A DNA stretch of 64,000 nt from Enhydrobacter sp. (GTDB taxonomy: Bacteria; Pseudomonadota; Alphaproteobacteria; Reyranellales; Reyranellaceae). The position numbers were made by a program, and so were the translations under genes. Below the pieces are notes generated by a model that was not told the DNA's origin, made no database searches, and saw nothing but the letters and a program-made list of their open reading frames with translations. This document shows, in pieces, positions 44,093-53,215 of this stretch; positions within the stretch are counted from its first letter, which is position 1, and each line of letters opens with the position of its first letter. Location of the stretch: the NCBI GenBank assembly GCA_025808875.1, contig CP075528.1:2292473-2356472 (forward strand), given 5' to 3'.

Positions 44093-45160
44093 ATGTCGGA
44101 AGCTGAAATTCTGTTCGAAGTGAAGGGCGGGCTGGGTGTCATGACCCTCAACCGGCCCAAGGTCCTGAATTCGCTGTCGCACGGCATCATCCTCGAGATG
44201 GAGCGCGTCATGCCGCAGTGGGAGAAGGACCCGGCGATCAAGGCGGTGGTGCTGCGCGGCGCGGGAGACCGCGCCTTTTGCGCGGGCGGCGACGTCGCCG
44301 GCCTTTATCGCGAGATGCGCGCCGATCCTGCCGGCACGCTACGCCGCGACTTCTTCCGCGACGAGTACATCGTCAACCGCCGCATCTACCGCTACGCCAA
44401 GCCGTGGATCTCGCTGATCGACGGCATCGACATGGGCGGCGGCGTGGGCCTCTCGGCGCACGGCTCGCATTCGGTGGCGAGCGAGAAGTTCCTCTTCGCC
44501 ATGCCTGAGACGACGATCGGCCTCTTCCCCGACGTCGGTGGCGGCTACTTTCTGACGCGTCTGCCAGGGGCGCTTGGAACGTTCCTCGCACTCACCTCCT
44601 ATCGTCTGAAGGCGGCAGATGCAATCTGGGCCGGTATCGTCGATGCCCATGTGCCGAGTGCCCGGATGAACGAACTGGAAGCGGCCCTCGCCGAGGCCGA
44701 CCTGTCGGGCCCGCGGGCCAACGACAAGGTGAGTGCGGTGATCGCCCGCTTCTCGACGGACGCAGGCGAGCCCACGCTGCCGGCACTCATGCCGGAGATC
44801 GATCGCTGCTTTTCCGCCGAATCGCTGGCGGAGATCGTAGCCAGGCTGAAGGCGTCGCCGGGCGAGTTCGCGCAGAAGCAGCTCGCCGCGTTGATGAAGC
44901 TGTCGCCGCTGTCGATGGCGATCACCCTGGAGCAGCTCAAGCGCTGCGCCAACCGGTCGTTCGAGGATACGATGACCATCGAATACCGCATGTCGCAGGC
45001 CTGCATGAAGCAGGGCCACGACTTCTTCGAAGGCGTGCGGGCCTTGCTGATCGACAAGGACCAGAAACCCAAGTGGAACCCGCCGACCGTCGAGGGCGTG
45101 ACACGCGAGATGGTCGAGGCGCATTTCAAGCCGGTGTCGAACGATCTGGTCTTCGACTGA
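44093..45160 (+). CDS. 3-hydroxyisobutyryl-CoA hydrolase-like crotonase
   Basis: 355-residue crotonase-fold protein, about 90 residues longer than hydratases, as usual for HIBYL-CoA hydrolases. The oxyanion segments are RAFCAGGDVAGLY and IDMGGGVGLSAHGS, and the diagnostic MPETTIGLFPDVGGGYFL contains the catalytic Glu. It starts 3 bases after the dehydrogenase. Free 3-hydroxyisobutyrate, its product, is the substrate of the next enzyme. Confidence 0.92.
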   Translation: MSEAEILFEVKGGLGVMTLNRPKVLNSLSHGIILEMERVMPQWEKDPAIKAVVLRGAGDRAFCAGGDVAGLYREMRADPAGTLRRDFFRDEYIVNRRIYRYAKPWISLIDGIDMGGGVGLSAHGSHSVASEKFLFAMPETTIGLFPDVGGGYFLTRLPGALGTFLALTSYRLKAADAIWAGIVDAHVPSARMNELEAALAEADLSGPRANDKVSAVIARFSTDAGEPTLPALMPEIDRCFSAESLAEIVARLKASPGEFAQKQLAALMKLSPLSMAITLEQLKRCANRSFEDTMTIEYRMSQACMKQGHDFFEGVRALLIDKDQKPKWNPPTVEGVTREMVEAHFKPVSNDLVFD

Positions 45161-45178
45161 CGGCAAGGGGAGGGAAGG

Positions 45179-46060
45179 ATGGCGAAGATCGCGTTCATTG
45201 GTCTCGGCAACATGGGTGGCCCGATGGCGGCCAACCTGCTGAAGGGCCAGCATCAGGTCACGGGTTTCGACCTGTCGACCGAAGCGCTGAACGGCATCGT
45301 CGACAAGGGTGCCAAGGGCGCGGCGAGCGCGGCGGAGGCGGTCAAGGGCGCGGAGATCGTCGTCACCATGCTGCCGGCCGGCAAACACGTGCGCGAGGTC
45401 TACGAACAGCACGTGCTGCCCAACGTCGCCAAGGGGACGTTGCTGATCGATTGCTCGACCATCGACGTCGATAGCGCACGCCATGTCGCGGGACTGGCCC
45501 AGAGCGCGGGCCACGACATGGTCGACGCGCCCGTCTCCGGCGGCGTCGGGGGCGCCACGGCTGGCACGCTCACCTTCATGGTCGGCGGGCCGTCGGCGGC
45601 CTTCGCCAAGGCGCGGCCCATTCTCGAGAAGATGGGCAAGAACATCGTCCACGCCGGCGGCAGCGGCAATGGGCAGGTCGCCAAGATCTGCAACAATATG
45701 ATGCTCGGCATCTCGATGATCGGTGTCAGCGAGGCCTTCATGATGGCCAGGCGGTTGGGCCTCGATGCTCAGAAGCTGTTCGACGTGGCGTCGACCTCGT
45801 CGGGCCAGTGCTGGGCGCTCACGACCTACTGTCCGGTCCCCGGTCCCGTGCCGACCTCGCCGGCCAACCGCGACTACCAGGCGGGCTTCACAGCGGCGAT
45901 GATGCTGAAGGACCTCATGCTGGCCCAGCAGGCGGCGCAGGGGGCGGGCGCCAGCACGCCGCTCGGCGCGGAGGCGGCGCAGCTTTTCAACCTGTTCGTC
46001 AACGCCGGCAACGGCGCCAAGGATTTTTCCGGCATCATCCGGATGATCGACGGCAAGTGA
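45179..46060 (+). CDS. mmsB: 3-hydroxyisobutyrate dehydrogenase
   Basis: 293-residue NAD-dependent beta-hydroxyacid dehydrogenase. The nucleotide site is FIGLGNMGGPMAANLL at the N-terminus, the substrate site is DAPVSGGVGGATAGTLTF, and the catalytic Lys is in GQVAKICNNM. Oxidises 3-hydroxyisobutyrate to methylmalonate semialdehyde. GGGGAGGGAAGG precedes ATG 45179. No methylmalonate-semialdehyde dehydrogenase (mmsA) lies in this window, so the pathway is finished elsewhere. Confidence 0.94.
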   Translation: MAKIAFIGLGNMGGPMAANLLKGQHQVTGFDLSTEALNGIVDKGAKGAASAAEAVKGAEIVVTMLPAGKHVREVYEQHVLPNVAKGTLLIDCSTIDVDSARHVAGLAQSAGHDMVDAPVSGGVGGATAGTLTFMVGGPSAAFAKARPILEKMGKNIVHAGGSGNGQVAKICNNMMLGISMIGVSEAFMMARRLGLDAQKLFDVASTSSGQCWALTTYCPVPGPVPTSPANRDYQAGFTAAMMLKDLMLAQQAAQGAGASTPLGAEAAQLFNLFVNAGNGAKDFSGIIRMIDGK

Positions 46061-46067
46061 GGTACGG

Positions 46068-46757
46068 GTGATCACGCTCTACGATCTTGTCTTCGACAAG
46101 GATGTCCGGCCGAGCCCGTTTTGCTGGCGGGCCAAGCTGGCGTTGAAACACAAGGGCCTCTCGTGGCGTGACGAGCCCTTGGGATTCACCGAGAAGGTGA
46201 AGATCGCGTTCGCCAATTCGACCACAGTGCCGGTGATCCACGACGGTACCCGGGTGGTGAAGGACAGTTGGGCGATCGCGCTCCATCTCGATCAGGCGTA
46301 TCCGGACAAGCCGCTTTTTCCCGGCGACCCGGGCAAGGCTCATGCGCGCTTCGTCAATGCATGGGCCGACGGCTCGGTGAACGGCACCATTTTCCCAATG
46401 GTGGTCAGCGACATGGTCGCGGCCGTGCGCCCCCAGGATCGCGACTATGTGGTCGAATCGCGCGGCAAGCGTATCGGCACCACCGACTTCGCCACGTTCC
46501 AGAAGGATGCGCGCGAAAGGGGACTGGCGACGTTCCGTGCCGCACTCGAGCCGGCGCGTCGTGTGCTGCAGCAGCAGCCGTTCCTCGCTGGCGAGGCGCC
46601 AGCCTATGTCGACTACATTCTGTTCGGTACGCTGATGTGGCCACGGTCGATCAGTCCGGACCTCGGGCTGCTGGCGCAGGACGATCCCGTGCATGCCTGG
46701 CGCGAGCGCATGCTCGATTTGTTCGACGGCCTGGGTCGCAAGGCTCAGGTCGCCTAG
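46068..46757 (+). CDS. Glutathione S-transferase family protein
   Basis: 229-residue GST fold. The thioredoxin-like domain spans residues 1-80 with SPFCWRAKLALKHKGL at helix 1 and the cis-Pro in STTVPVIHDG; the helical domain follows. GTG 46068 lies 7 bases after mmsB and has no strong SD. Co-location in the operon suggests detoxifying the reactive methacrylyl-CoA intermediate, which is inference. Confidence 0.87.
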   Translation: MITLYDLVFDKDVRPSPFCWRAKLALKHKGLSWRDEPLGFTEKVKIAFANSTTVPVIHDGTRVVKDSWAIALHLDQAYPDKPLFPGDPGKAHARFVNAWADGSVNGTIFPMVVSDMVAAVRPQDRDYVVESRGKRIGTTDFATFQKDARERGLATFRAALEPARRVLQQQPFLAGEAPAYVDYILFGTLMWPRSISPDLGLLAQDDPVHAWRERMLDLFDGLGRKAQVA

Positions 46758-46782
46758 AAGGGGCGAGCCGAAGGAGGCGTCG

Positions 46783-47280
46783 TTGACCGAGACACAGAAA
46801 TTCGACCCGGCGGAACATCGCTTCGGGCCCTCCCACTGGTTCGAGGATCTGGCGGTCGGGCAGAAATTCTACATCAATTCGCGTACCCAGACCGAGGCGC
46901 TGTTCTCGGCGTTTCAGCTCGCCAGCGGCGACAACCATCCGATCCACTACGACCGTGAATATTGCAGGGCCCGTGGGCATCGCGACCTGCTGGCGCACGG
47001 ACTGCAGGTCGCCGTGCAGGGTGCGGCGGGAGCGGGGATCTTCCCGCACTTCATCGGCGATTCGCTGATCGGCTTCCTCGAGCAGTCATCGCGGTTCCTG
47101 AAACCGGTCTACTGCGGCGACACGCTGTATCCGATGCTGGAGGTCTCCAACCTCAAGCCCGGCCGCTCGACGGGCGTGGCGACGCTCAGGCTGACCATCC
47201 ACAATCAGGCCGGCGAACTGGTGTGCGACGGTGAACACAAGTACCTTGTGCGAAAGCGCCCGCAGGAGAAGCAGACATGA
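46783..47280 (+). CDS. MaoC-family hot-dog dehydratase
   Basis: 165-residue hot-dog protein. The hydratase motif appears as ASGDNHPIHYD with Asp and His in the expected places, and LLAHGLQVAVQG continues the helix. TTG 46783 is chosen because AAGGAGG lies 5 bases upstream; no ATG suits. Its stop overlaps the next start in ATGA. Likely an enoyl-CoA hydratase or a protein for another acyl-CoA. Confidence 0.87.
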   Translation: MTETQKFDPAEHRFGPSHWFEDLAVGQKFYINSRTQTEALFSAFQLASGDNHPIHYDREYCRARGHRDLLAHGLQVAVQGAAGAGIFPHFIGDSLIGFLEQSSRFLKPVYCGDTLYPMLEVSNLKPGRSTGVATLRLTIHNQAGELVCDGEHKYLVRKRPQEKQT

Positions 47281-47561
47281 TCGGTGTCATCGCGAAGTTG
47301 ACGATAAAGCCCGGCACCAACGCCGATTTCGAGGCCACGATGCGGGCATTGCAGGCCAAGGTGCAGGCCGACGAGCCGGGCAACAAGCTCTATGCGCTGC
47401 ACAAGACGACCGATCCCAACGTCTATGTCATGTTGGAGCGTTATGACGATCAGGCGGCGCTCGAGGCCCACCGCGCGGCGCCGCACTTCAAGGAGCTGGG
47501 GCGCAAGCTCGGCGACTACCTCGCCGGCCGTCCCGACGTACAGGTGATGCAGGAGGTCTGA
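47277..47561 (+). CDS. Antibiotic-biosynthesis-monooxygenase (ABM) domain protein
   Basis: 94-residue ferredoxin-like fold protein of the YgiN/quinol monooxygenase type. Diagnostic blocks are AKLTIKPGTNADFEA, LYALHKTTDP and MLERYDDQAALEAHRAAPHF. Translationally coupled to the MaoC gene. Members oxidise quinols, degrade haem or are structural; unresolved here. Confidence 0.88.
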   Translation: MIGVIAKLTIKPGTNADFEATMRALQAKVQADEPGNKLYALHKTTDPNVYVMLERYDDQAALEAHRAAPHFKELGRKLGDYLAGRPDVQVMQEV

Positions 47562-47579
47562 CGCGCCGCGTCGAAGCTC

Positions 47580-48647
47580 ATGGACGGCATCGTTCTCCGC
47601 CACACCAAGCCCGGCACCTCGCCGGGAACCCTGGCCGGACGCGCTCCCGTCCCGGACGAGGCGCTCGACTTCACCCTGGTCGAGTACACGCAGGACGATT
47701 GTCAGGTCCTGCACGGAGTGGAGGTCGACGAGTGCCGTTTCCATCTCGGCACCCCGGCGCATACCTGGATCGACGTGGCGGGGCGCGCCAGCTCGGAGAT
47801 GCTGCGCGATCTCGGCATGGCCTTCAACCTGCATCCGTTGGCCCTGGAGGACGTCTTCCACGCCTCGCAGCGCAGCAAGCTCGACCTCTACGAGGGACAG
47901 GGCTTCATCGTCCTGAACGATCCCGTCTATGAGGAGGGCGAACTGAGGTCGCGCCAGGTCAGCATTTTCTTCGGCGAGAACTACGTCATCTCGTTCCACG
48001 ACCACAAGGGCGACATCTTCAAGCCGGTCCGGGACCGCGTGCAGACGACGGGCTCGCGGTTGCGCACCTTCGGCATCGACTACCTCGTCTATGCCCTGGT
48101 CGACCTGGTCGTCGATCGGAAGTTTCCGGTCATCGAGGCCTTGTCCAGCCGACTCGAGGCGCTCGAGGACGAGGTTCTCGAGGACGCCACGGGGAAGACG
48201 CTCGGGCGCATTCATCAGGCCCGGCGCGCCTTGGTCACGTTTCACCGCATCGAATGGGCGGAGCGCGAGACGGTACTCTCGATCATGCGGCCGGAGACGC
48301 CCTTCATCATGCCGGAGACGCGCACCTATCTGCGCGACTGCTTCGATCATACCGTTGCCGTGCTCGACCTGGTCGAAAGTTACCGAGAAATGACCAATGG
48401 CCTGATGGAAGTCTCCCTCATGCGCTCGTCCAATCGCCTGGCCGAGGTCATGAAGACGATGGCGATCATCACCGTCTTTTTCATGCCGTTGAGCTTCCTC
48501 GCCGGAATCTACGGCATGAACTTCGAGCGCGATGCCGGAAACATGCCGGAGCTGGGATGGAAGTACGGCTACACGTTCTTCTGGATCATGGTCGCCGTCA
48601 TCGTCAGCGGGCTCTTCCTCTGGCTGAAGCGCAAGAAGTGGATCTAG
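47580..48647 (+). CDS. corA: CorA-family magnesium/cobalt transporter
   Basis: 355-residue divalent-cation channel. A long N-terminal cytoplasmic domain precedes two C-terminal membrane helices, with the pore signature YGMNFERD after the first (FFMPLSFLAGI). MPEL, following in the loop, is also typical. The final KRKKW is the charged inner collar. It lies in the middle of the valine-type operon, 18 bases after the previous gene; the physiological reason is unclear. Confidence 0.94.
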   Translation: MDGIVLRHTKPGTSPGTLAGRAPVPDEALDFTLVEYTQDDCQVLHGVEVDECRFHLGTPAHTWIDVAGRASSEMLRDLGMAFNLHPLALEDVFHASQRSKLDLYEGQGFIVLNDPVYEEGELRSRQVSIFFGENYVISFHDHKGDIFKPVRDRVQTTGSRLRTFGIDYLVYALVDLVVDRKFPVIEALSSRLEALEDEVLEDATGKTLGRIHQARRALVTFHRIEWAERETVLSIMRPETPFIMPETRTYLRDCFDHTVAVLDLVESYREMTNGLMEVSLMRSSNRLAEVMKTMAIITVFFMPLSFLAGIYGMNFERDAGNMPELGWKYGYTFFWIMVAVIVSGLFLWLKRKKWI

Positions 48648-48651
48648 TGCC

Positions 48652-49647
48652 TTGGACGACAACTATCGGATATTCGGCTCGGAGCTCTCGCCCTATTCGG
48701 TCAAGGTGCGCTCCTACTTCCGCTACAAAAACATCGCGCACGAATGGCTGCTGCGCGGACCGGCCAACCAAGCGGAGTTCCAGAAGCACGCCAAGCTGCC
48801 GCTGATCCCGCTCGTGGTGACGCCGCAGGGCGAGGGCCTCCAGGATTCGACTCCGATCATCGAAAAGATGGAGGAGGCGCGGCCCGAGCCGTCGATCGTG
48901 CCGGACGATCCTGTGCTCGCCTTCCTTTCGGCGCTGATCGAGGAGTATGCCGACGAGTGGGGCAACAAGTGGATGTTCCACTACCGCTGGGCCTACCAGC
49001 CCGACTGCTGGGCGACCGCCGAGCGCATTGCCGTCCAGATGGTCGGCGCACAGGGCCCGCTTGCCGTTGCGCAGGCCCGCGGCGCTGTGGCGGAGCGAAT
49101 GCAGGGGCGGCTGGGCTTCGTCGGCTCGAGCGAGACGACGACGCCGGTTATCGAGGATTCCTACCGGCACACGCTGGCAATTCTGGAACCGCACCTCGCC
49201 ACCCGGCCATACCTGCTGGGGGGACGGCCGTCGCTGGCCGACTTCGGCCTGTGGGGCCAGTTCTACGAGGCGGCGACCGATCCGACGCCGGGCGCCATCC
49301 TGCGGAGATCCTCGCCGAAGGTGCAGGCCTGGGTGGAGCGCATGGTGTCGCCGAAGGCCGAGGCCCCCTTCGAGAGCTGGTCGGCGCTCGAGCCGACCCT
49401 GATGCCGCTGCTGAAGGAGCAGGTCGGGCGGCTGTTCCTGCCTTGGTCCGCGGCGAACGAAAAGGCGCTCGCCGCAGGCGAGAAGAGCTTCGAGGTGACG
49501 CTGGCCGGTTCGCGCTGGGTGCAGGAACCGCAAAAGTATCACGCCCGTTCACTCAAGGAAATCCGGGCCAAGTACGCCGCCGCAAAGGACACGCCCGACC
49601 TCGGCGACGTGCTGCAGCGCGCCGACTGCCTCGCCTGGCTGCGATAG
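48652..49647 (+). CDS. Glutathione S-transferase family protein, C-terminally extended
   Basis: 331 residues with a GST N-terminal domain (SELSPYSVKVRSYFRYK, then LPLIPLVVTPQG and STPIIEKM) and an extended helical C-terminal domain (RPYLLGGRPSLADFGLWGQ). About 100 residues longer than ordinary GSTs; the extra C-terminal part carries no motif I recognise. TTG 48652, 4 bases after corA, is the only start before the homology. Last gene of the operon, nearly touching the convergent peptide-transport genes. Confidence 0.85.
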   Translation: MDDNYRIFGSELSPYSVKVRSYFRYKNIAHEWLLRGPANQAEFQKHAKLPLIPLVVTPQGEGLQDSTPIIEKMEEARPEPSIVPDDPVLAFLSALIEEYADEWGNKWMFHYRWAYQPDCWATAERIAVQMVGAQGPLAVAQARGAVAERMQGRLGFVGSSETTTPVIEDSYRHTLAILEPHLATRPYLLGGRPSLADFGLWGQFYEAATDPTPGAILRRSSPKVQAWVERMVSPKAEAPFESWSALEPTLMPLLKEQVGRLFLPWSAANEKALAAGEKSFEVTLAGSRWVQEPQKYHARSLKEIRAKYAAAKDTPDLGDVLQRADCLAWLR

Positions 49648-49653
49648 GGTTTC

Positions 49654-50559
49654 TCAGCGCGTCCTGAGCTTGGGGTCGATGGCGTCGCGAAGGGCGTCGC
49701 CGAACAGGCTGATGCCGAGCACCGCCAGCATGATGGCGAGGCCCGGGAAGACGGCGATCCAGGGGGCGGTCGTCGCGTATTCCTCCGCGCCGCCCTGCAG
49801 CATCAGGCCCCAGGCCGGCACCGGCTCCTGCACGCCGAGGCCGAGATAGGAAAGGGACGCCTCGGCAAGGATCGCCTGGCCGACGAAGGCCGAGAGCAGG
49901 ATCAGGAACGGCGCGACCACGTTGGGTGCGATGTGCAACAGCACGATGCGGGCGTGGCTGTAGCCCAGCGCGCGGGCGGCGTCGACATAGGGTACCTCGC
50001 GGATCGCGAGCGCACTGGCGCGGACCACGCGTGCACAGCGCGGGATCAGCGGGATGGTGATGGCGAGGATGACGTTGAACACGCCGGTGCCGAACACCGC
50101 CACGACGGCGAGCGCCAGGATGATCAGCGGGAACGCCATCAGAACGTCGAGCACGCGCTGGAAGATGAGATCGAACCAGCCGCCCAGATAGGCGCTGGTC
50201 ACGCCCAGCACCAGCCCTATGACGCCGCCGACGAACGCGGCGGTGAAGCCGACGATCAGTGCCGTGCGCGCGCCGTAGATCAGGCGCGAGAAGATGTCGC
50301 GGCCGAGCTGGTCGGTGCCGAGAATGTGCGTCCAGCTCGGCGCCTCCATCATGGCGCTGAAATCGTTCTCCTCCGGGTCGTAGGGCGAGATCCAGCCGGC
50401 CATCACGCCCGCCGCGACCATCACGATCATGATGACGAGCCCCGCTGTGCCGAGCGGCTGGCGCCGGCAGAATTCGAGAGCGTGCGAGAGCGCCGAGCGC
50501 TTCTTCGCCAGCGTGTCGTCGGCCGGTGGCAGAGACCCGTTGGAAGTGATCGCTGTCAT
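49654..50559 (-). CDS. dppC: Dipeptide/oligopeptide ABC transporter permease (DppC-like)
   Basis: 301-residue inner-membrane permease. A cytoplasmic N-terminus precedes a first span (GLVIMIVMVAAGVMAGW), then the FSAMMEAPSWTHILGTDQLGRD segment typical of DppC/OppC and the EAA loop in YVDAARALGYSHARI. ATG 50559 is preferred over an upstream Met in a Glu/Arg-rich stretch overlapping the DppB gene end. Last gene of the five-gene peptide-uptake operon. Confidence 0.9.
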   Translation of the reverse strand: MTAITSNGSLPPADDTLAKKRSALSHALEFCRRQPLGTAGLVIMIVMVAAGVMAGWISPYDPEENDFSAMMEAPSWTHILGTDQLGRDIFSRLIYGARTALIVGFTAAFVGGVIGLVLGVTSAYLGGWFDLIFQRVLDVLMAFPLIILALAVVAVFGTGVFNVILAITIPLIPRCARVVRASALAIREVPYVDAARALGYSHARIVLLHIAPNVVAPFLILLSAFVGQAILAEASLSYLGLGVQEPVPAWGLMLQGGAEEYATTAPWIAVFPGLAIMLAVLGISLFGDALRDAIDPKLRTR

Positions 50560-50572
50560 GACGCGGCGTACC

Positions 50573-51544
50573 TCACGAGAAGCGGATTCGCGGATCGAGC
50601 CAGGCATAAAGCAGGTCGACCACGAGGTTGGTGACGACGAAGATGGTCACGACCAGCATGACGAGCGCCTGGGTCAGGACGTTGTCCTGGTTCTGCACCG
50701 CCAGCACGAACAGCTTGCCGATCCCGTTGAGATTGAAGACCTGCTCGGTGACGACGAGACCGCCGATCAGGAAGGCGAACTCGATGCCGATCAGCGTTAC
50801 GACCGGCAGCAGCGCGTTCTTGAGTGCGTGCCGGTTGACGATCAGTTGCTCCATCAGGCCCTTCGAGCGGGCGGTGCGGATGTAGTCTTCACGCATCACC
50901 TCCAGCATCGCCGATCGCGTGAGCCGCATCGTGACGGCCGAGTAGCGGTAGCCCACGGTGATGGCCGGCAGGATCACGATCGACAAATTGCGGATCGGGT
51001 CCTCCCAGAACGAAACGTACGTGATCGGCGGCATCCAGGCCTTGCCGGTGGCGAGGTAGGTGATGTCGAGCACCAGCACCAGCGACATGATGCCGAGCCA
51101 GAAGGACGGCGTGGCGATGCCGGCGATGGCGAACATGCGCACGAAATGGTCGAGCCAGGTATTCTCCTTCAGCGCCGAGATCGTGCCGAGGGGAATGGCC
51201 AGCAGGATGGCGATGACGGTCGCCATGACGGCAATCTGCAGAGACACCGGCAGGCGTTGGCCGATCTCGTGGACCACCGGATGGCCGGACCACATCGAGT
51301 TGCCGAAGTTGAAGGTCGCGTAGTTCCATATGAAGTCGAAGAACTGGATGATCAGCGGATCGTTCAGGCCGAGCGACTCGCGGCAGGCGTTGACCGATGC
51401 CGGATCGACGTGCGCGCCACCCGAACCGAGCCGGATGACGCACACGTCTCCCGGAATGAGACGCATCAGGATGAAGACCAGTGCGGCGGCCCCGAGCAAT
51501 GTCGGGACCGCCAACAGCAGGCGCTTGACGATGTACTGGTACAT
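50573..51544 (-). CDS. dppB: Dipeptide/oligopeptide ABC transporter permease (DppB-like)
   Basis: 323-residue permease of the DppB/OppB type with the first span directly at the N-terminus (YIVKRLLLAVPTLLGAAALV) and the EAA loop in DYIRTARSKGLMEQ. A rather long periplasmic loop precedes the second span. Starts 27 bases after the binding protein gene. Confidence 0.91.
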   Translation of the reverse strand: MYQYIVKRLLLAVPTLLGAAALVFILMRLIPGDVCVIRLGSGGAHVDPASVNACRESLGLNDPLIIQFFDFIWNYATFNFGNSMWSGHPVVHEIGQRLPVSLQIAVMATVIAILLAIPLGTISALKENTWLDHFVRMFAIAGIATPSFWLGIMSLVLVLDITYLATGKAWMPPITYVSFWEDPIRNLSIVILPAITVGYRYSAVTMRLTRSAMLEVMREDYIRTARSKGLMEQLIVNRHALKNALLPVVTLIGIEFAFLIGGLVVTEQVFNLNGIGKLFVLAVQNQDNVLTQALVMLVVTIFVVTNLVVDLLYAWLDPRIRFS

Positions 51545-51571
51545 CCGTCTCGCTCCGTTACGAGGTTGCCT

Positions 51572-53176
51572 CTACTTGTCCAGCCAGATGTTGGCCAAGT
51601 CCTGGTTCAGGTAGTGGCTGGCGCTGATCTTCCAGCCCTTCACGTACGAGCGATGCGGCACGATGCGGTACCAGTAGGGTGTCACGATGGCGTGCGCCAT
51701 GGTGTCCAGCGTGTGCTTCTCGTACTCCCGCATCGCCGCGCGCTGGGCCTTCGGGTCCGTCGCGTCGAGCATCTTGTTGTAGAGCTCGACCGACTTGGGA
51801 TCCTCATAGCCGCCGTAGCTCTCCGGATAGACCGACTGCGGCAGGTACTTGCCGGTGTCGAGAGCCGGATTGACCACGCTCTGGCAGTTGGCGTCGACGA
51901 CGACGTCGAAGCTGGCGGTGCGCATGGCCTGGAACCACGGGCCGGTCGGCACGACCTTCTGTTCGACCTCGAGGCCGATCTTCTTCCACTCGCCGATCAG
52001 CCACGTGCCGACGAACTTGTAGGGCTGGTCGACGTTGCGGTTGGTCAGCTCGAACTTCAGGCCTTCGGCGCCGGCCTCCTTGAGGAGACGCCGCGCCTCG
52101 GCGCGGGACTTCTCGATGTCGGGCCAGTAGCCGGCCATCTGCTGCAGCTCTTCCTTGGTCGCCGCCAGAGGCGAACCGGGGAACACGATGCCGCCCACGG
52201 AGCGGACGATGGCGATCTTGGACAGGGCGGGAGCGCCCCTCCAGTGGTCGATGGCGAGTGCGAGCGCGCGGCGTACCCGCACGTCGTCGAACGGCTTCTT
52301 CTTCTGATTCGCCGTGATGATGTTGCCGCAGTTCCAGTCGCTGTCCTGGACGACGATCTCCTTGCCGGCCTCCTTCACCAGCTCATCGCGCGCCGATGGC
52401 GGCATGCCGCGGAACTCGATGGCGGCACGATCGCCGCGAATGGCGTCGACGCGGACCGACTGCTTGGCCGCGAAGATGCCCTCGATGGCGTCGAGATAGG
52501 GTTGCCCCTTGTGATAGTAGTCCGGGTTGCGCACGCCCTTGATCGACTGGCCGATCTGGTACGAAACGAACTTGAACGGGCCGGAGCCCATGATGTTCTT
52601 TTCGTACCACTTCGGATCCTTGTCGAGGATCTCCTTCTTGTAGATCCAGGTGAAGGGGTCGGCGAGCGCCGGCAGGAACGCGGCCGACGGCTTCTTGAGG
52701 CGGAAGACGACGGTGGTGTCGTCCGGCGCCTCGATCTTCTCGACCATGGAGTAGTAGCTGATGCGGGCGCTGGTGACGCCCTGCGGCGGGAACACGATCT
52801 TGTTCCAGCTCGCGGCGACGTCCTTGGCCGTCAGGGGGCTACCGTCGTGCCACTTGACGCCTTCCCGGATCTTGAAGGTGTAGGTCTTGCCGCCATCGGT
52901 CGGCGTCGGCATCGCCGTGCAGAGATCGCAGACGAACTCCGTCGTCGACGCCGGATTGTCCGGTGGCACCCGGATGAGCACGCTGTAGTAGGGCGCGACC
53001 GCATGCACGGTGGCGAACGTCGTTTCGCGATGGCCGTCGAAGCTCGGCGAAGCATCCGCCGAGATCATGTAGGTCAGTGTGCCGCCCTTCTTGGGCGTCT
53101 GCGCGCCGGCAGGCGCCGCCGCAATTGCCGCCGCCAGGCCGAGGCCAGCGGCCCATACTCCCGTCCGAAAGCTCAT
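51572..53176 (-). CDS. dppA: Peptide ABC transporter substrate-binding protein (DppA-like)
   Basis: 534-residue family-5 periplasmic binding protein. A signal peptide ends near APAGAQ, followed by GGTLTYMISADASPSFDG; the family core FKIREGVKWHDGSPLTAKDV is clear. GGAAGGAGG precedes ATG 53176. It probably binds peptides, although family 5 also carries nickel, haem and sugars. Confidence 0.92.
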   Translation of the reverse strand: MSFRTGVWAAGLGLAAAIAAAPAGAQTPKKGGTLTYMISADASPSFDGHRETTFATVHAVAPYYSVLIRVPPDNPASTTEFVCDLCTAMPTPTDGGKTYTFKIREGVKWHDGSPLTAKDVAASWNKIVFPPQGVTSARISYYSMVEKIEAPDDTTVVFRLKKPSAAFLPALADPFTWIYKKEILDKDPKWYEKNIMGSGPFKFVSYQIGQSIKGVRNPDYYHKGQPYLDAIEGIFAAKQSVRVDAIRGDRAAIEFRGMPPSARDELVKEAGKEIVVQDSDWNCGNIITANQKKKPFDDVRVRRALALAIDHWRGAPALSKIAIVRSVGGIVFPGSPLAATKEELQQMAGYWPDIEKSRAEARRLLKEAGAEGLKFELTNRNVDQPYKFVGTWLIGEWKKIGLEVEQKVVPTGPWFQAMRTASFDVVVDANCQSVVNPALDTGKYLPQSVYPESYGGYEDPKSVELYNKMLDATDPKAQRAAMREYEKHTLDTMAHAIVTPYWYRIVPHRSYVKGWKISASHYLNQDLANIWLDK

Positions 53177-53215
53177 CGCTTCCTCCTTCCCGTCTATTCG
53201 TTCTGCATCGAACGC

